23,690 nt of DNA from the NCBI GenBank assembly GCA_045546555.1, contig JAZQCY010000126.1:1-23690 (forward strand), read 5' to 3'. The stretch's first letter is position 1; the number at the start of each line of letters is the position of its first letter. Origin of the DNA: UMGS172 sp045546555 (GTDB taxonomy: Bacteria; Bacillota; Clostridia; Oscillospirales; Acutalibacteraceae). The notes under the pieces are model-generated. The model saw only the letters and a list, made by a program, of their open reading frames with translations. It had not been told where the DNA came from and made no database searches. Below are positions 15,106 through 22,082 of the stretch, in pieces. A program made the position numbers and the translations under genes.

Positions 15106-17187
15106 ATGCTGAAGCTTAATGGCAAAAATTTTGAGGTCGACATTGATATGACCGAGCATTCGGGAAGGATTTGCGGAGGATCTTTTGGGGAAGTCAAGCT
15201 ACTTTCTTCCCCTCTTTTTGAGATGAGGGTCAAAAACCTGTCCGTCGGTGAAAGTAGGCAAATTTCATCGTTTTCACGTTGGGAGCAGGTGTCGGTTTCA
15301 AAAAACTGTGACAGCTTTGATATCTGCTTCAAAAATCCCGAAGGCTTAAAGGACATTGCCGTTAATATGACAGCAAAATTGTCGGATTTTTGTATACGTT
15401 GGTCAGTAGAGATTGTCAATAATAATGCCGAACACTCGGTTATGGAGGCTACCTACCCCACACCAAGGATGACTGGTGATTATCTTGACTATTTTGTACC
15501 GCTTAAAGCAGGCGTTGTTATTCCCGACGCCACACGCACGGTGCAACGCTTTGAACGTGTTTATCCGCATTGGGGATACTGTATGCAGTATTTTGCCGTT
15601 TACGGGAATAAAAGCGGCATCTACATTGGTATTGAGGACGGCAAGGCCGCCTCAAAACGCTTTACATACGAAGCAGGCAACGGTGAATGCAAGCTGAAGG
15701 CCGAATTTTTCGGAATCGGTGCCTCACTCCCTGCCAACTCGTTTTCACTTTGGGGAGAATGTAATTGGCAGTATTTTGAGGGCGATTGGTACGATGCCGC
15801 TCTTATCTATGCCGATTTTGTAAAAAGCAATGCCGAGTGGCTGCCCGAGATTACCGAAAACGGCCGACCCGACACACCCGACCGCTTTAAAGAGGTGCCG
15901 TTTTGGATATGCGACTATATACCTAACTCCGAATCGCAAGGCGACAACAAACCCAAAAACATCAGCGCAGGCACAGAAATCTACCCACCTGATTATTGGT
16001 ACAGGGCACCTATTGAGCTAAAGAATAAATTGGGTGTGCCCGTGGCATACCACGTTTACAACTGGCACGAGATCCCCTTTAACATTGAATATCCACACTT
16101 TTTGCCGGCCCGTCAGGAGTTTTTGGACCACGCACAGGAATTGCGCGACAACGGGGTTTACGTTTTGCCCTATATCAACGCAATCAGTTGGGAAATGAAC
16201 GATGCCGATGCAGGTTACGAAATGAATTTTTCGAATGAAGGTCACAAGCACGGTGTTGTGCAGGAGGACGGCACATTTTTCGTCGCAAAGTATCCGCAAT
16301 ACACCAAAACCGGCAAGGAAAGTCAGCTCGTACCGATATGCGGAAGCTCAAAAAAATGGCACTCTTATTTCGAATATCTGTCCCGTGAGATGGAAAAGAC
16401 CCTACCGATCGACGGTATTTATTACGACGAGGTCTCGGCCAACCCGGGTGTGCCATGCTTTAACAAAGACCACGGTCACCTGCCGGGCGGCGGCAACTTC
16501 CGTGTTACGGGCTACAACGAAATGATGAAAAAGATCAACGCCGAAAAGCCAAAAGACAATTTCAATTTTTCGGAATGTAACGCCGAAGCCTTTATGAAAA
16601 GCTTTGACGGATTTTTAACCTGGATGTGGGTCGATGCAGGTCAGGTACCTGCCTTCCCTGCCGTGTATGCAGGCTATATCCAGATGATCGGTCGCTGTAC
16701 CCACGGCGTTAAAAAGGATGATTTTGAGTTTTTCAAATACTGCACCGCCAATAGCTTGACCTACGGGCAGCAGATAGGCTGGTACAAAGCCGATATCGTA
16801 TATTCCGACCGTCATATGGAATTTTTGAAGCCTTGTGTGGATGTCCGCTACAAATACACCAAGCTGTTCAACGGCGGTAGAATGCTTCGCCCTGCCACCG
16901 TCCATTGCGGCCTTCCAAAGTTAAAAACAAGTGCAGGATTGTGGTTTGATGGCGAAATCGTGTCCGACCGAATCGCCACGGGCTCGTGGACAATGCGTGA
17001 CGGCTCCAAGACGGTGATTTTTGCAGTGAATATGGCCGAGACTGCCGCCGATTTCACGTTAGAGTTCAAGGCATCGGAATACGGTATTACCGATAAAAAG
17101 CTACCTGACAGCTTTGCCCTTGACGGCGACATTTGTAAAATTACCGCCACCGCCGACCGCTACGAGGTTAAGGTTTGGGAAATATAA
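15106..17187 (+). CDS. Putative glycoside hydrolase, DUF6259-like
   Basis: This 693-aa protein has no signal peptide. Residues 1-220 are beta-rich, as in the N-terminal sandwich of clan GH-D-like enzymes. Residues about 255-560 look like a TIM barrel, with AYHVYNWHEIPFNIEYPHFLP, a VLPYINAISW strand and the strand-end motif DGIYYDEVSA (about 436-445). Its aspartate D441 is a good nucleophile candidate, followed by a His-rich NKDHGHLPGGG loop. A further acidic block is FSECNAEAF (about 488-496). Residues about 600-693 form a C-terminal beta domain. The layout matches what I recall of the DUF6259 family, which lacks an established activity to my knowledge. The frame opens at a GTG at 15097, but that GTG lies inside the GAGGTGA ribosome site, so the ATG at 15106 is chosen. 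It is divergent from the transporter-GH78 operon and probably serves the same substrate. Confidence 0.65.
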   Translation: MLKLNGKNFEVDIDMTEHSGRICGGSFGEVKLLSSPLFEMRVKNLSVGESRQISSFSRWEQVSVSKNCDSFDICFKNPEGLKDIAVNMTAKLSDFCIRWSVEIVNNNAEHSVMEATYPTPRMTGDYLDYFVPLKAGVVIPDATRTVQRFERVYPHWGYCMQYFAVYGNKSGIYIGIEDGKAASKRFTYEAGNGECKLKAEFFGIGASLPANSFSLWGECNWQYFEGDWYDAALIYADFVKSNAEWLPEITENGRPDTPDRFKEVPFWICDYIPNSESQGDNKPKNISAGTEIYPPDYWYRAPIELKNKLGVPVAYHVYNWHEIPFNIEYPHFLPARQEFLDHAQELRDNGVYVLPYINAISWEMNDADAGYEMNFSNEGHKHGVVQEDGTFFVAKYPQYTKTGKESQLVPICGSSKKWHSYFEYLSREMEKTLPIDGIYYDEVSANPGVPCFNKDHGHLPGGGNFRVTGYNEMMKKINAEKPKDNFNFSECNAEAFMKSFDGFLTWMWVDAGQVPAFPAVYAGYIQMIGRCTHGVKKDDFEFFKYCTANSLTYGQQIGWYKADIVYSDRHMEFLKPCVDVRYKYTKLFNGGRMLRPATVHCGLPKLKTSAGLWFDGEIVSDRIATGSWTMRDGSKTVIFAVNMAETAADFTLEFKASEYGITDKKLPDSFALDGDICKITATADRYEVKVWEI

Positions 17188-17192
17188 AGCTT

Positions 17193-17222
17193 AAAGCCTT
17201 CCGAGGTTTCTCGGAAGGCTTT
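17193..17222. terminator. Bidirectional terminator
   Basis: AAAGCCTTCCGAG (17193-17205) pairs perfectly with 17210-17222 across a GTTT loop, with T-rich sequence after it on the plus strand. It lies between the convergent DUF6259-like gene and AraC regulator 2. Confidence 0.88.
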
Positions 17223-17223
17223 G

Positions 17224-17994
17224 TTATTTTTTGGACGGAGAAAAGCCGAACATCCTTTTATACTGCTTGTAAAAGCCCGAATAATCGTTAAAGCCGCACT
17301 CCAAAGCGGCCGCCGTTGCAGGTGTGCCGTGTGAGATCCTGTCATAGGCGCAGAGCAGTTTTTTCTGCAGGCAGTAGCGGTAGACCGAGGTCTGCATATC
17401 CTTTTTGAAGCTATGGGAAAGCGATGACGGTGACACGTGGCAGGCCTTGGCCACCGTTTCAATATTGAGTTCCTTTAAAATATTTTCCTCGATATACCGC
17501 AGAGCCGCCGCCGTGACTCCCGAAAGGCTGTTTTGGCTTGAAGCCTTCGGCTCGGCGGACGAAAGCTCGTACAAAATCACCTCCAAAACCGACCTTAAAA
17601 GCGACGCATTTGCTTGCGTTGCGTCCTTGGAGATCGAAACAGCCGTATCAAAAAGATAACGCAGTTTTTCGTTAAATTCAAATATTGCCAAGGCGTTAAG
17701 GCGGTCACGGGATGCGGGCAAAAATTCCTCGGTAAAGTTGATAACGCATCGACGGTAGTTATCCTTATCCTTGCCTATGAGCACCTGGTGGTAGGTCTCC
17801 TTGGGGATGAAAACGACCGTATCGGGCGCAAGACGTGTGTTGACCGTTTCGGAGATAAGCTCGGCATCACCACCCAAAAACAGTATTATCTCACAAAAAG
17901 GATGAAACTCCTTGCCCGACCTACTGCTCGGTCCTTTAGCGTATTTGAAATAAATATCATCGTGTGTCAATTCATACAAAAAATTATCCTGCAT
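17224..17994 (-). CDS. AraC-family transcriptional regulator 2
   Basis: This 256-aa regulator has an N-terminal cupin-type sensor (about 10-95), with HPFCEIILFLGGDAELISE and the APDTVVFIPKETYHQVLI strand. The C-terminal double helix-turn-helix (about 155-256) shows NIETVAKACHVSPSSLSHSF and the second motif PATAAALECGFNDYSGFYKQ, then the closing YKRMFGFSPSK block. The frame opens at a TTG at 18009, but the ATG at 17994 is preferred because the protein then begins like other sensors and lies just after a good promoter. It is divergent from the sialidase-like/aldolase fusion and dgoK, which it probably controls. The stop lies only 2 bp from the shared terminator stem. Confidence 0.92.
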   Translation of the reverse strand: MQDNFLYELTHDDIYFKYAKGPSSRSGKEFHPFCEIILFLGGDAELISETVNTRLAPDTVVFIPKETYHQVLIGKDKDNYRRCVINFTEEFLPASRDRLNALAIFEFNEKLRYLFDTAVSISKDATQANASLLRSVLEVILYELSSAEPKASSQNSLSGVTAAALRYIEENILKELNIETVAKACHVSPSSLSHSFKKDMQTSVYRYCLQKKLLCAYDRISHGTPATAAALECGFNDYSGFYKQYKRMFGFSPSKK

Positions 17995-18011
17995 TTTTAT
18001 CACCCACAATA

Positions 18012-18039
18012 ATTATATCCCGTTTTGCAAGATTGTCAA
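18012..18039 (-). promoter_or_regulatory. Promoter of AraC regulator 2
   Basis: On the minus strand a perfect TTGACA (18034-18039) and a perfect TATAAT (18012-18017) are 16 bp apart. Transcription would start only about 11 nt before the ATG at 17994, giving an unusually short leader. Confidence 0.75.
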
Positions 18040-18089
18040 TGTAATGTGCACAATTTTCCATATATATTGATTAAATTATAAAGTATAAT
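18032..18089 (+). promoter_or_regulatory. Control region of the fusion aldolase-dgoK operon
   Basis: A perfect TATAAT (18084-18089) lies 30 bp upstream of the ATG but has only TATATA where a -35 should be, as expected for an activator-dependent promoter. Upstream are the palindrome TGTGCACA (18045-18052) and flanking ATTGT/ACAAT arms (18032-18054), possible AraC sites that also overlap the -35 of the regulator's own promoter. Confidence 0.4.
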
Positions 18090-18119
18090 CAAATCAAATA
18101 ATATTTTTGGAGGTAGAGT

Positions 18120-19880
18120 ATGGACTACGCAAAGCTTGTCCCTTGCAAGGTGGTACGTGATGTTTACAGTTCAAAATATTGGGAAAGCATACGGATTTTT
18201 CAAGGGTGTCCTACTATTGCTGTAACCAAAGGCGGCAGAATTTTTGCGGGCTGGTATGCAGGCGGTACAAGAGAACCGCATATGAATAACTATAATCTTT
18301 TGATTGTGAGTGACGACGGCGGCGAGACCTGGTCGAAGCCGATAATGGTGATACCAAGCAGCTATGAGTACAATATTCACTCGTTGGACATTCAGTTGTT
18401 TTTAGACCCTAATGGCATTTTGCATATTCTTTGGGTGCAGAACAACACCGAAAAAGTGAGTGCAGACCTTGTGAGAATGAGCAAATATATGGGCCCTGCT
18501 CAGGTTGACGGTTATCGTTTTGGCGACTTTGTTCATGCTGAGTGGGAAATAACCTGTTCTAATCCCGATGCCGACCTTAAATCTCTTGAATTTACCGAAC
18601 CAAAATACATTTACAACGGTTTTCTGCGTTGCAAGCCAACCTTTATTGACAACGATAATTGGGTCTGCTTTGCCTATGACCAGATGACCGACACCTACGG
18701 TTACAATCTTACCCATGATGGCGGCAAGACCTTCACACGTCATTATTCAGGTAAAAAGCTAAAGACCGATTTTGACGAGACCATGGCATATAAAATGGAC
18801 GACGGGACCTTGCGTATGCTTGCCCGTTGCGGCGCAGGTTGTCTTGCCGAGTGCTATTCTTATGACAACGGTCTTACCTGGACCGATGCCAAGAATAGCG
18901 GAATAGTATCGGCTGACACAAGATTCTTTGTGCAAAAGCTACCATCGGGACGTGTGCTGCTCATCAACAACGATTGCCCAGATGCACGCTCTAATATGAC
19001 GGTGCAGTTGTCCGAGGACGACGGAAAGACCTGGAAATACAAGGTCTGCATTGACCCCAGAACCGTTAGCTCATACCCCGATGCTGATTACCGTGACGGT
19101 AAGATATACCTTGTTTACGACCGAGGCAGAACCACCCATAAGGAGATAATTTTTGCTGTATTTTCTGAGGATGACATTATCAATGGCAACGAAATCGAGT
19201 TGAAGGTCATAAGTCGGCCTTTGCCCAACCCCGACCGTGCAGGAGTTATCGAATCGGTCAATCAAAACAAGCTTATCGCCATTATCCGCGGTGTAAACAA
19301 GGATAAGCTTATTCCGTTGGCTGAGGCGTTGTATAAAGGTGGAATCCGACTTTTAGAGATTACATATTCGGCAAACGGCTCGACCCCCGACAGCGAAACA
19401 GCTGACAGCATTAAGGCTTTGGCCGAGCATTTCAAGAGCAGAATGTTTATTGGTGCAGGTACGGTTTTGACCTTAGAGCAGGTGCGGCTGACCCGTGCGG
19501 CAGGCGGTCAGTTCATCATTTCGCCCAATGTGAAAGAGGAGGTCATCCGTGAGACCTGCCGTTTGGGGATGGTTTCAATGCCGGGTGCGTTGACCCCGAC
19601 CGAGATAGCAAACGCTCACGAGTTTGGTGCCGATTTTGTCAAGCTGTTCCCGATATCCGACCTTGGCGCAGGCTATGTGAAGGCGGTCAAAGCACCGCTT
19701 TCCAACGTAAAGCTGCTTGCCGTCGGCGGAATCAATGAAAACAATATAGCAGACTACCTGAATGTTGGCGTTTGCGGCTTTGGTATCGGCTCAAATCTAA
19801 CCGATAAAAAACTTATCGAGACCGAGGATTGGGACGGCATCACCCGTCTTGCAGAAAAGTTTGTATCGGCGGTGAAATAA
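18120..19880 (+). CDS. Fusion of an Asp-box sialidase-like beta-propeller and KDPG/KDPGal aldolase
   Basis: One 586-codon frame joins two complete domains. Residues 1-368 form a BNR/sialidase-like propeller with an FQGCPTIAV block near the start and four Asp boxes: SDDGGETW (64-71), HDGGKTF (199-205), DNGLTW (249-254) and EDDGKTW (299-305). Residues about 376-586 form a class I KDPG/KHG aldolase. It has the IIRG arginine (R390), the LEIT base E413, a GAGTVL loop (445-450) and the Schiff-base lysine K508 in FVKLFP. This enzyme class splits 2-keto-3-deoxy-6-phosphogluconate or -galactonate into pyruvate and glyceraldehyde 3-phosphate; the adjacent dgoK favours galactonate. No signal peptide, in-frame Met or ribosome site is seen at the junction. 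A GGAGG site precedes the ATG. The propeller's substrate is unknown; a glycosidase that feeds the aldolase is inference. Confidence 0.88.
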   Translation: MDYAKLVPCKVVRDVYSSKYWESIRIFQGCPTIAVTKGGRIFAGWYAGGTREPHMNNYNLLIVSDDGGETWSKPIMVIPSSYEYNIHSLDIQLFLDPNGILHILWVQNNTEKVSADLVRMSKYMGPAQVDGYRFGDFVHAEWEITCSNPDADLKSLEFTEPKYIYNGFLRCKPTFIDNDNWVCFAYDQMTDTYGYNLTHDGGKTFTRHYSGKKLKTDFDETMAYKMDDGTLRMLARCGAGCLAECYSYDNGLTWTDAKNSGIVSADTRFFVQKLPSGRVLLINNDCPDARSNMTVQLSEDDGKTWKYKVCIDPRTVSSYPDADYRDGKIYLVYDRGRTTHKEIIFAVFSEDDIINGNEIELKVISRPLPNPDRAGVIESVNQNKLIAIIRGVNKDKLIPLAEALYKGGIRLLEITYSANGSTPDSETADSIKALAEHFKSRMFIGAGTVLTLEQVRLTRAAGGQFIISPNVKEEVIRETCRLGMVSMPGALTPTEIANAHEFGADFVKLFPISDLGAGYVKAVKAPLSNVKLLAVGGINENNIADYLNVGVCGFGIGSNLTDKKLIETEDWDGITRLAEKFVSAVK

Positions 19881-20822
19881 ATGGCTAATTACATTACTGT
19901 TGACGGTGGTACAACCAACACCCGTCTGACCTTGGTTGCGGACGGAAATTGCGTTGACACCATAAAATACAACGTTGGCGCAAGAGCCAATGCCGATGAC
20001 AGCACACTGCTGAAAAATGCCGTTAAGGAGGGTATTTCTACCCTTTTAGACCGCAATAATTTAACCGAAAGCGACATCAAAAAAGTACTTGCAAGCGGAA
20101 TGATAACCTCGGAGCTTGGGCTTTGCAAGCTCGACCACATTGTGGCACCTGCCGGCATAAAAGAGCTGCACGACACAATGCACGAAACGGTGTTCCCCGA
20201 CATTTCGGCAATACCGTTTGTGTTTATCCGAGGAGTGAAACTAAAGGCCAACCGCCTTGAGACCGCCGATATGATGCGCGGTGAGGAAACCGAGCTTTTT
20301 GGACTTTGTGATACCTTGAACGGCGTTTACATCCTGCCCGGCTCACACTCCAAGATCATAGAAGTTGATGAAAACGGTAAGATAACGGGCTTTAAAACCG
20401 AGCTTACAGGTGAGATGATATTTGCGTTATCTCAAGACACTATCCTCAAAAGCACGGTCGATTTATCGGTTGAAGGTCTGTCGGAAGAATACCTTTTAAA
20501 GGGCTGCCGCTACTGCAACGAGTTTGGCATAAACGAGGCACTTTTCAAGGTGCGTGTGCTGGGCAATTTGATGGGCGCCGACAAGGTGCAGACCTACAGC
20601 TTTTTTATGGGCGTTGTGCTGTCTGCCGAAATAAACACGGTGCTGAAGATGAAGCCAAAACGTGTCACAGTCGGCGGTAAAAAGCAGATAAAGGAAGCCA
20701 CGGTCGTGTTGCTTAAAAGCTTGAGCCAAGCCGAGGTAATCGAGGTTGATGAGCAAACGGTGGACTGTTCTTCCTCTTTGGGTGCGGTCAAGATATTTGA
20801 ATATAATTCAATAAATCAATAG
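19881..20822 (+). CDS. dgoK: 2-dehydro-3-deoxygalactonokinase
   Basis: This cytoplasmic ASKHA-fold sugar-acid kinase phosphorylates 2-keto-3-deoxygalactonate at C6 with ATP, making the substrate for the KDPGal aldolase encoded immediately upstream. The N-terminal phosphate loop VDGGTTNTR (residues 7-15), the conserved block MRGEETELFG (132-141) and the ILPGSHSK block (151-158) are DgoK-family hallmarks. The C-terminal VGGKKQIKEA and SSSLGAVKIFE segments are also typical. The length of 313 aa is normal. The ATG directly abuts the TAA of the fusion gene (TAAATG), with a GGCGGTG ribosome site inside the end of that gene, so the two proteins are probably made together. No galactonate dehydratase or permease follows. 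Confidence 0.93.
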   Translation: MANYITVDGGTTNTRLTLVADGNCVDTIKYNVGARANADDSTLLKNAVKEGISTLLDRNNLTESDIKKVLASGMITSELGLCKLDHIVAPAGIKELHDTMHETVFPDISAIPFVFIRGVKLKANRLETADMMRGEETELFGLCDTLNGVYILPGSHSKIIEVDENGKITGFKTELTGEMIFALSQDTILKSTVDLSVEGLSEEYLLKGCRYCNEFGINEALFKVRVLGNLMGADKVQTYSFFMGVVLSAEINTVLKMKPKRVTVGGKKQIKEATVVLLKSLSQAEVIEVDEQTVDCSSSLGAVKIFEYNSINQ

Positions 20823-20830
20823 ACATTTGC

Positions 20831-20856
20831 TTAGGGTGTATCACAATACTCCCTAA
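20831..20856. terminator. Imperfect hairpin after dgoK
   Basis: TTAGGGTGTAT (20831-20841) pairs with ATACTCCCTAA (20846-20856), with one mismatch and a 4-nt loop. It has no T-run, so it is only a weak terminator candidate. It lies next to the palindromic repeat at 20859-20938. Confidence 0.35.
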
Positions 20857-20858
20857 AC

Positions 20859-20938
20859 AAAAGATTCTTCGCCTACGGCTCAGAATGACAAAACGTGATT
20901 TATATTCTGTCATTCTGAACGAAGTGAAGAATCTTTTT
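20859..20938. repeat. Second copy of the palindromic intergenic repeat
   Basis: The left arm, ending CTCAGAATGACA (20859-20890), and the right arm, TGTCATTCTGAACGAAGTG and on to AAGAATCTTTT (20909-20938), form an inverted pair with an 18-nt loop. The arms match the core of the repeat at 3951-4089. The run of A before and T after the stem means it could end dgoK transcripts. Confidence 0.8.
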
Positions 20939-20964
20939 TATTGGTGAAGTCAAGCAAAATATAC

Positions 20965-20993
20965 TTGATTTTATGCTATTCAAAATATATAAT
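20965..20993 (+). promoter_or_regulatory. Promoter of the SGNH esterase gene
   Basis: TTGATT (20965-20970) and a perfect TATAAT (20988-20993) are 17 bp apart, about 30 bp before the ATG at 21023. A small TCAAG/CTTGA inverted pair (20950-20968) overlaps the -35. Confidence 0.75.
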
Positions 20994-21022
20994 TTACTTA
21001 ATACGTCAAGGGTTGTGATATT

Positions 21023-22042
21023 ATGAAACTGTCGTTTGAACAAATCAAAAGCTTCACCAAAGGTGCGGTGAGGGTTGAGCAATATGAGGATTATGTAAAC
21101 CTTCACCGATTTACCGAGGAACAACAGAGGTTTTACGAGGGATATGACCTTGGATTTTTTAAGAAGACCTTTGCCACGGCAGGTGTCCGTCTTTCATTTG
21201 TGACCGACAGTGAAATTTTAAATATTAAGGGCGCGATTTCAAGCGTTTTTGCCTCAACAAGAAGATATTACTCCTTCGACGTGACGGTTGACGGAAAATA
21301 TATCGGCTCGATTGATAATTACGGCGACACCGTTTTTGAAGGCAACTATTCCAAAATCGAACTGCCTTTGGACGATTTTGACAAGACCATTGCCTTGGGT
21401 GAGGGTAAAAAAACGGTCGAAATTTATTTCCCTTATACAGTTAAGGTGAATTTAAAAGAGGTTTCCGTGTCGGACGGTGCTTTCATTGAGCCGACACCCA
21501 AACAAGACAAAATGTTGATGTTTGGTGATTCGATAACCCAAGGCTACGATTCACTTCGCAATATCCACCATTACACTGCGCAGCTTGGCAATGCATTGGG
21601 ATTGGAGATTGTCAACAAGGGTATCGGAGGCGAGGTCTTCAAGCCCGAATTGGCAGGTTGCCGAGAGCCTTTTGATCCCAAGATAATCACGGTTGCTTAC
21701 GGCACCAACGATTGGTCAAAGAGAACCCCCGAAACGTTTGAAAAAAACTGCCGTGAGTTTTACAAAACGGTGAGTGAGCTTTACCCCAACGCCAAAATTT
21801 TCGGCATAACGCCGCCGTGGAACAAGAATTTTGACAACACCGAAAAGGCAATGACCTTCAAAGCGCTTGCCGAGAAAATTGAACAACTCACAAGCGACCT
21901 TGAAAACGTTGCAATAATCCGTGGCGATGACCTTATCCCGCACGATGAAAGCTATTTTGGCGACCTGTTTGTCCACCCCAACAATGACGGCTTTGACTGC
22001 TATTTCCAAAACCTTTACGCCGAAATGAAAAAGTACATATAA
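21023..22042 (+). CDS. SGNH/GDSL-family esterase
   Basis: This 339-aa soluble hydrolase has no signal peptide. Residues 1-150 form a beta-sandwich-like N-terminal domain (FYEGYDLGFF, FDVTVDGKYIGSIDNYGDT) seen in many carbohydrate esterases. Residues 160-339 form the SGNH catalytic domain. It shows FGDSITQGY with the nucleophile S170, the oxyanion glycines in NKGIGGEV (198-205), YGTND with N229, and the D314/H318 pair in GDLFVHPN. All four SGNH blocks are intact, so it should be active. Related enzymes remove acetyl groups from plant polysaccharides or their oligosaccharides; an acetylated sugar substrate is inference from family and context. It has its own promoter and a strong terminator, so it looks monocistronic. 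The ribosome site is weak (AAGGG well upstream of the ATG). Confidence 0.87.
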   Translation: MKLSFEQIKSFTKGAVRVEQYEDYVNLHRFTEEQQRFYEGYDLGFFKKTFATAGVRLSFVTDSEILNIKGAISSVFASTRRYYSFDVTVDGKYIGSIDNYGDTVFEGNYSKIELPLDDFDKTIALGEGKKTVEIYFPYTVKVNLKEVSVSDGAFIEPTPKQDKMLMFGDSITQGYDSLRNIHHYTAQLGNALGLEIVNKGIGGEVFKPELAGCREPFDPKIITVAYGTNDWSKRTPETFEKNCREFYKTVSELYPNAKIFGITPPWNKNFDNTEKAMTFKALAEKIEQLTSDLENVAIIRGDDLIPHDESYFGDLFVHPNNDGFDCYFQNLYAEMKKYI

Positions 22043-22044
22043 CA

Positions 22045-22082
22045 ACAAAACCGCCGTGGAGCACTCCACGGCGGTTGGTTTT
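22045..22082. repeat. 38-bp direct repeat, copy 1
   Basis: These 38 bases, which contain a terminator hairpin, are identical to 23394-23431. The two copies lie in the same orientation and bracket the lipoprotein gene and its promoter. Confidence 0.9.
22049..22076. terminator. Bidirectional terminator hairpin
   Basis: AACCGCCGTGGA pairs perfectly with 22065-22076 across a GCAC loop, with A-run and T-run flanks. It serves the convergent SGNH esterase and lipoprotein genes; its right flank runs into the lipoprotein stop codon. Confidence 0.88.

Noticed and set aside
20831..20856. Another copy of the MITE end, because of the TTAGGG/CCCTAA arms
   Set aside because: Only the short TTAGGG core is shared; the GGGAGTTGCG part of the element end is absent.
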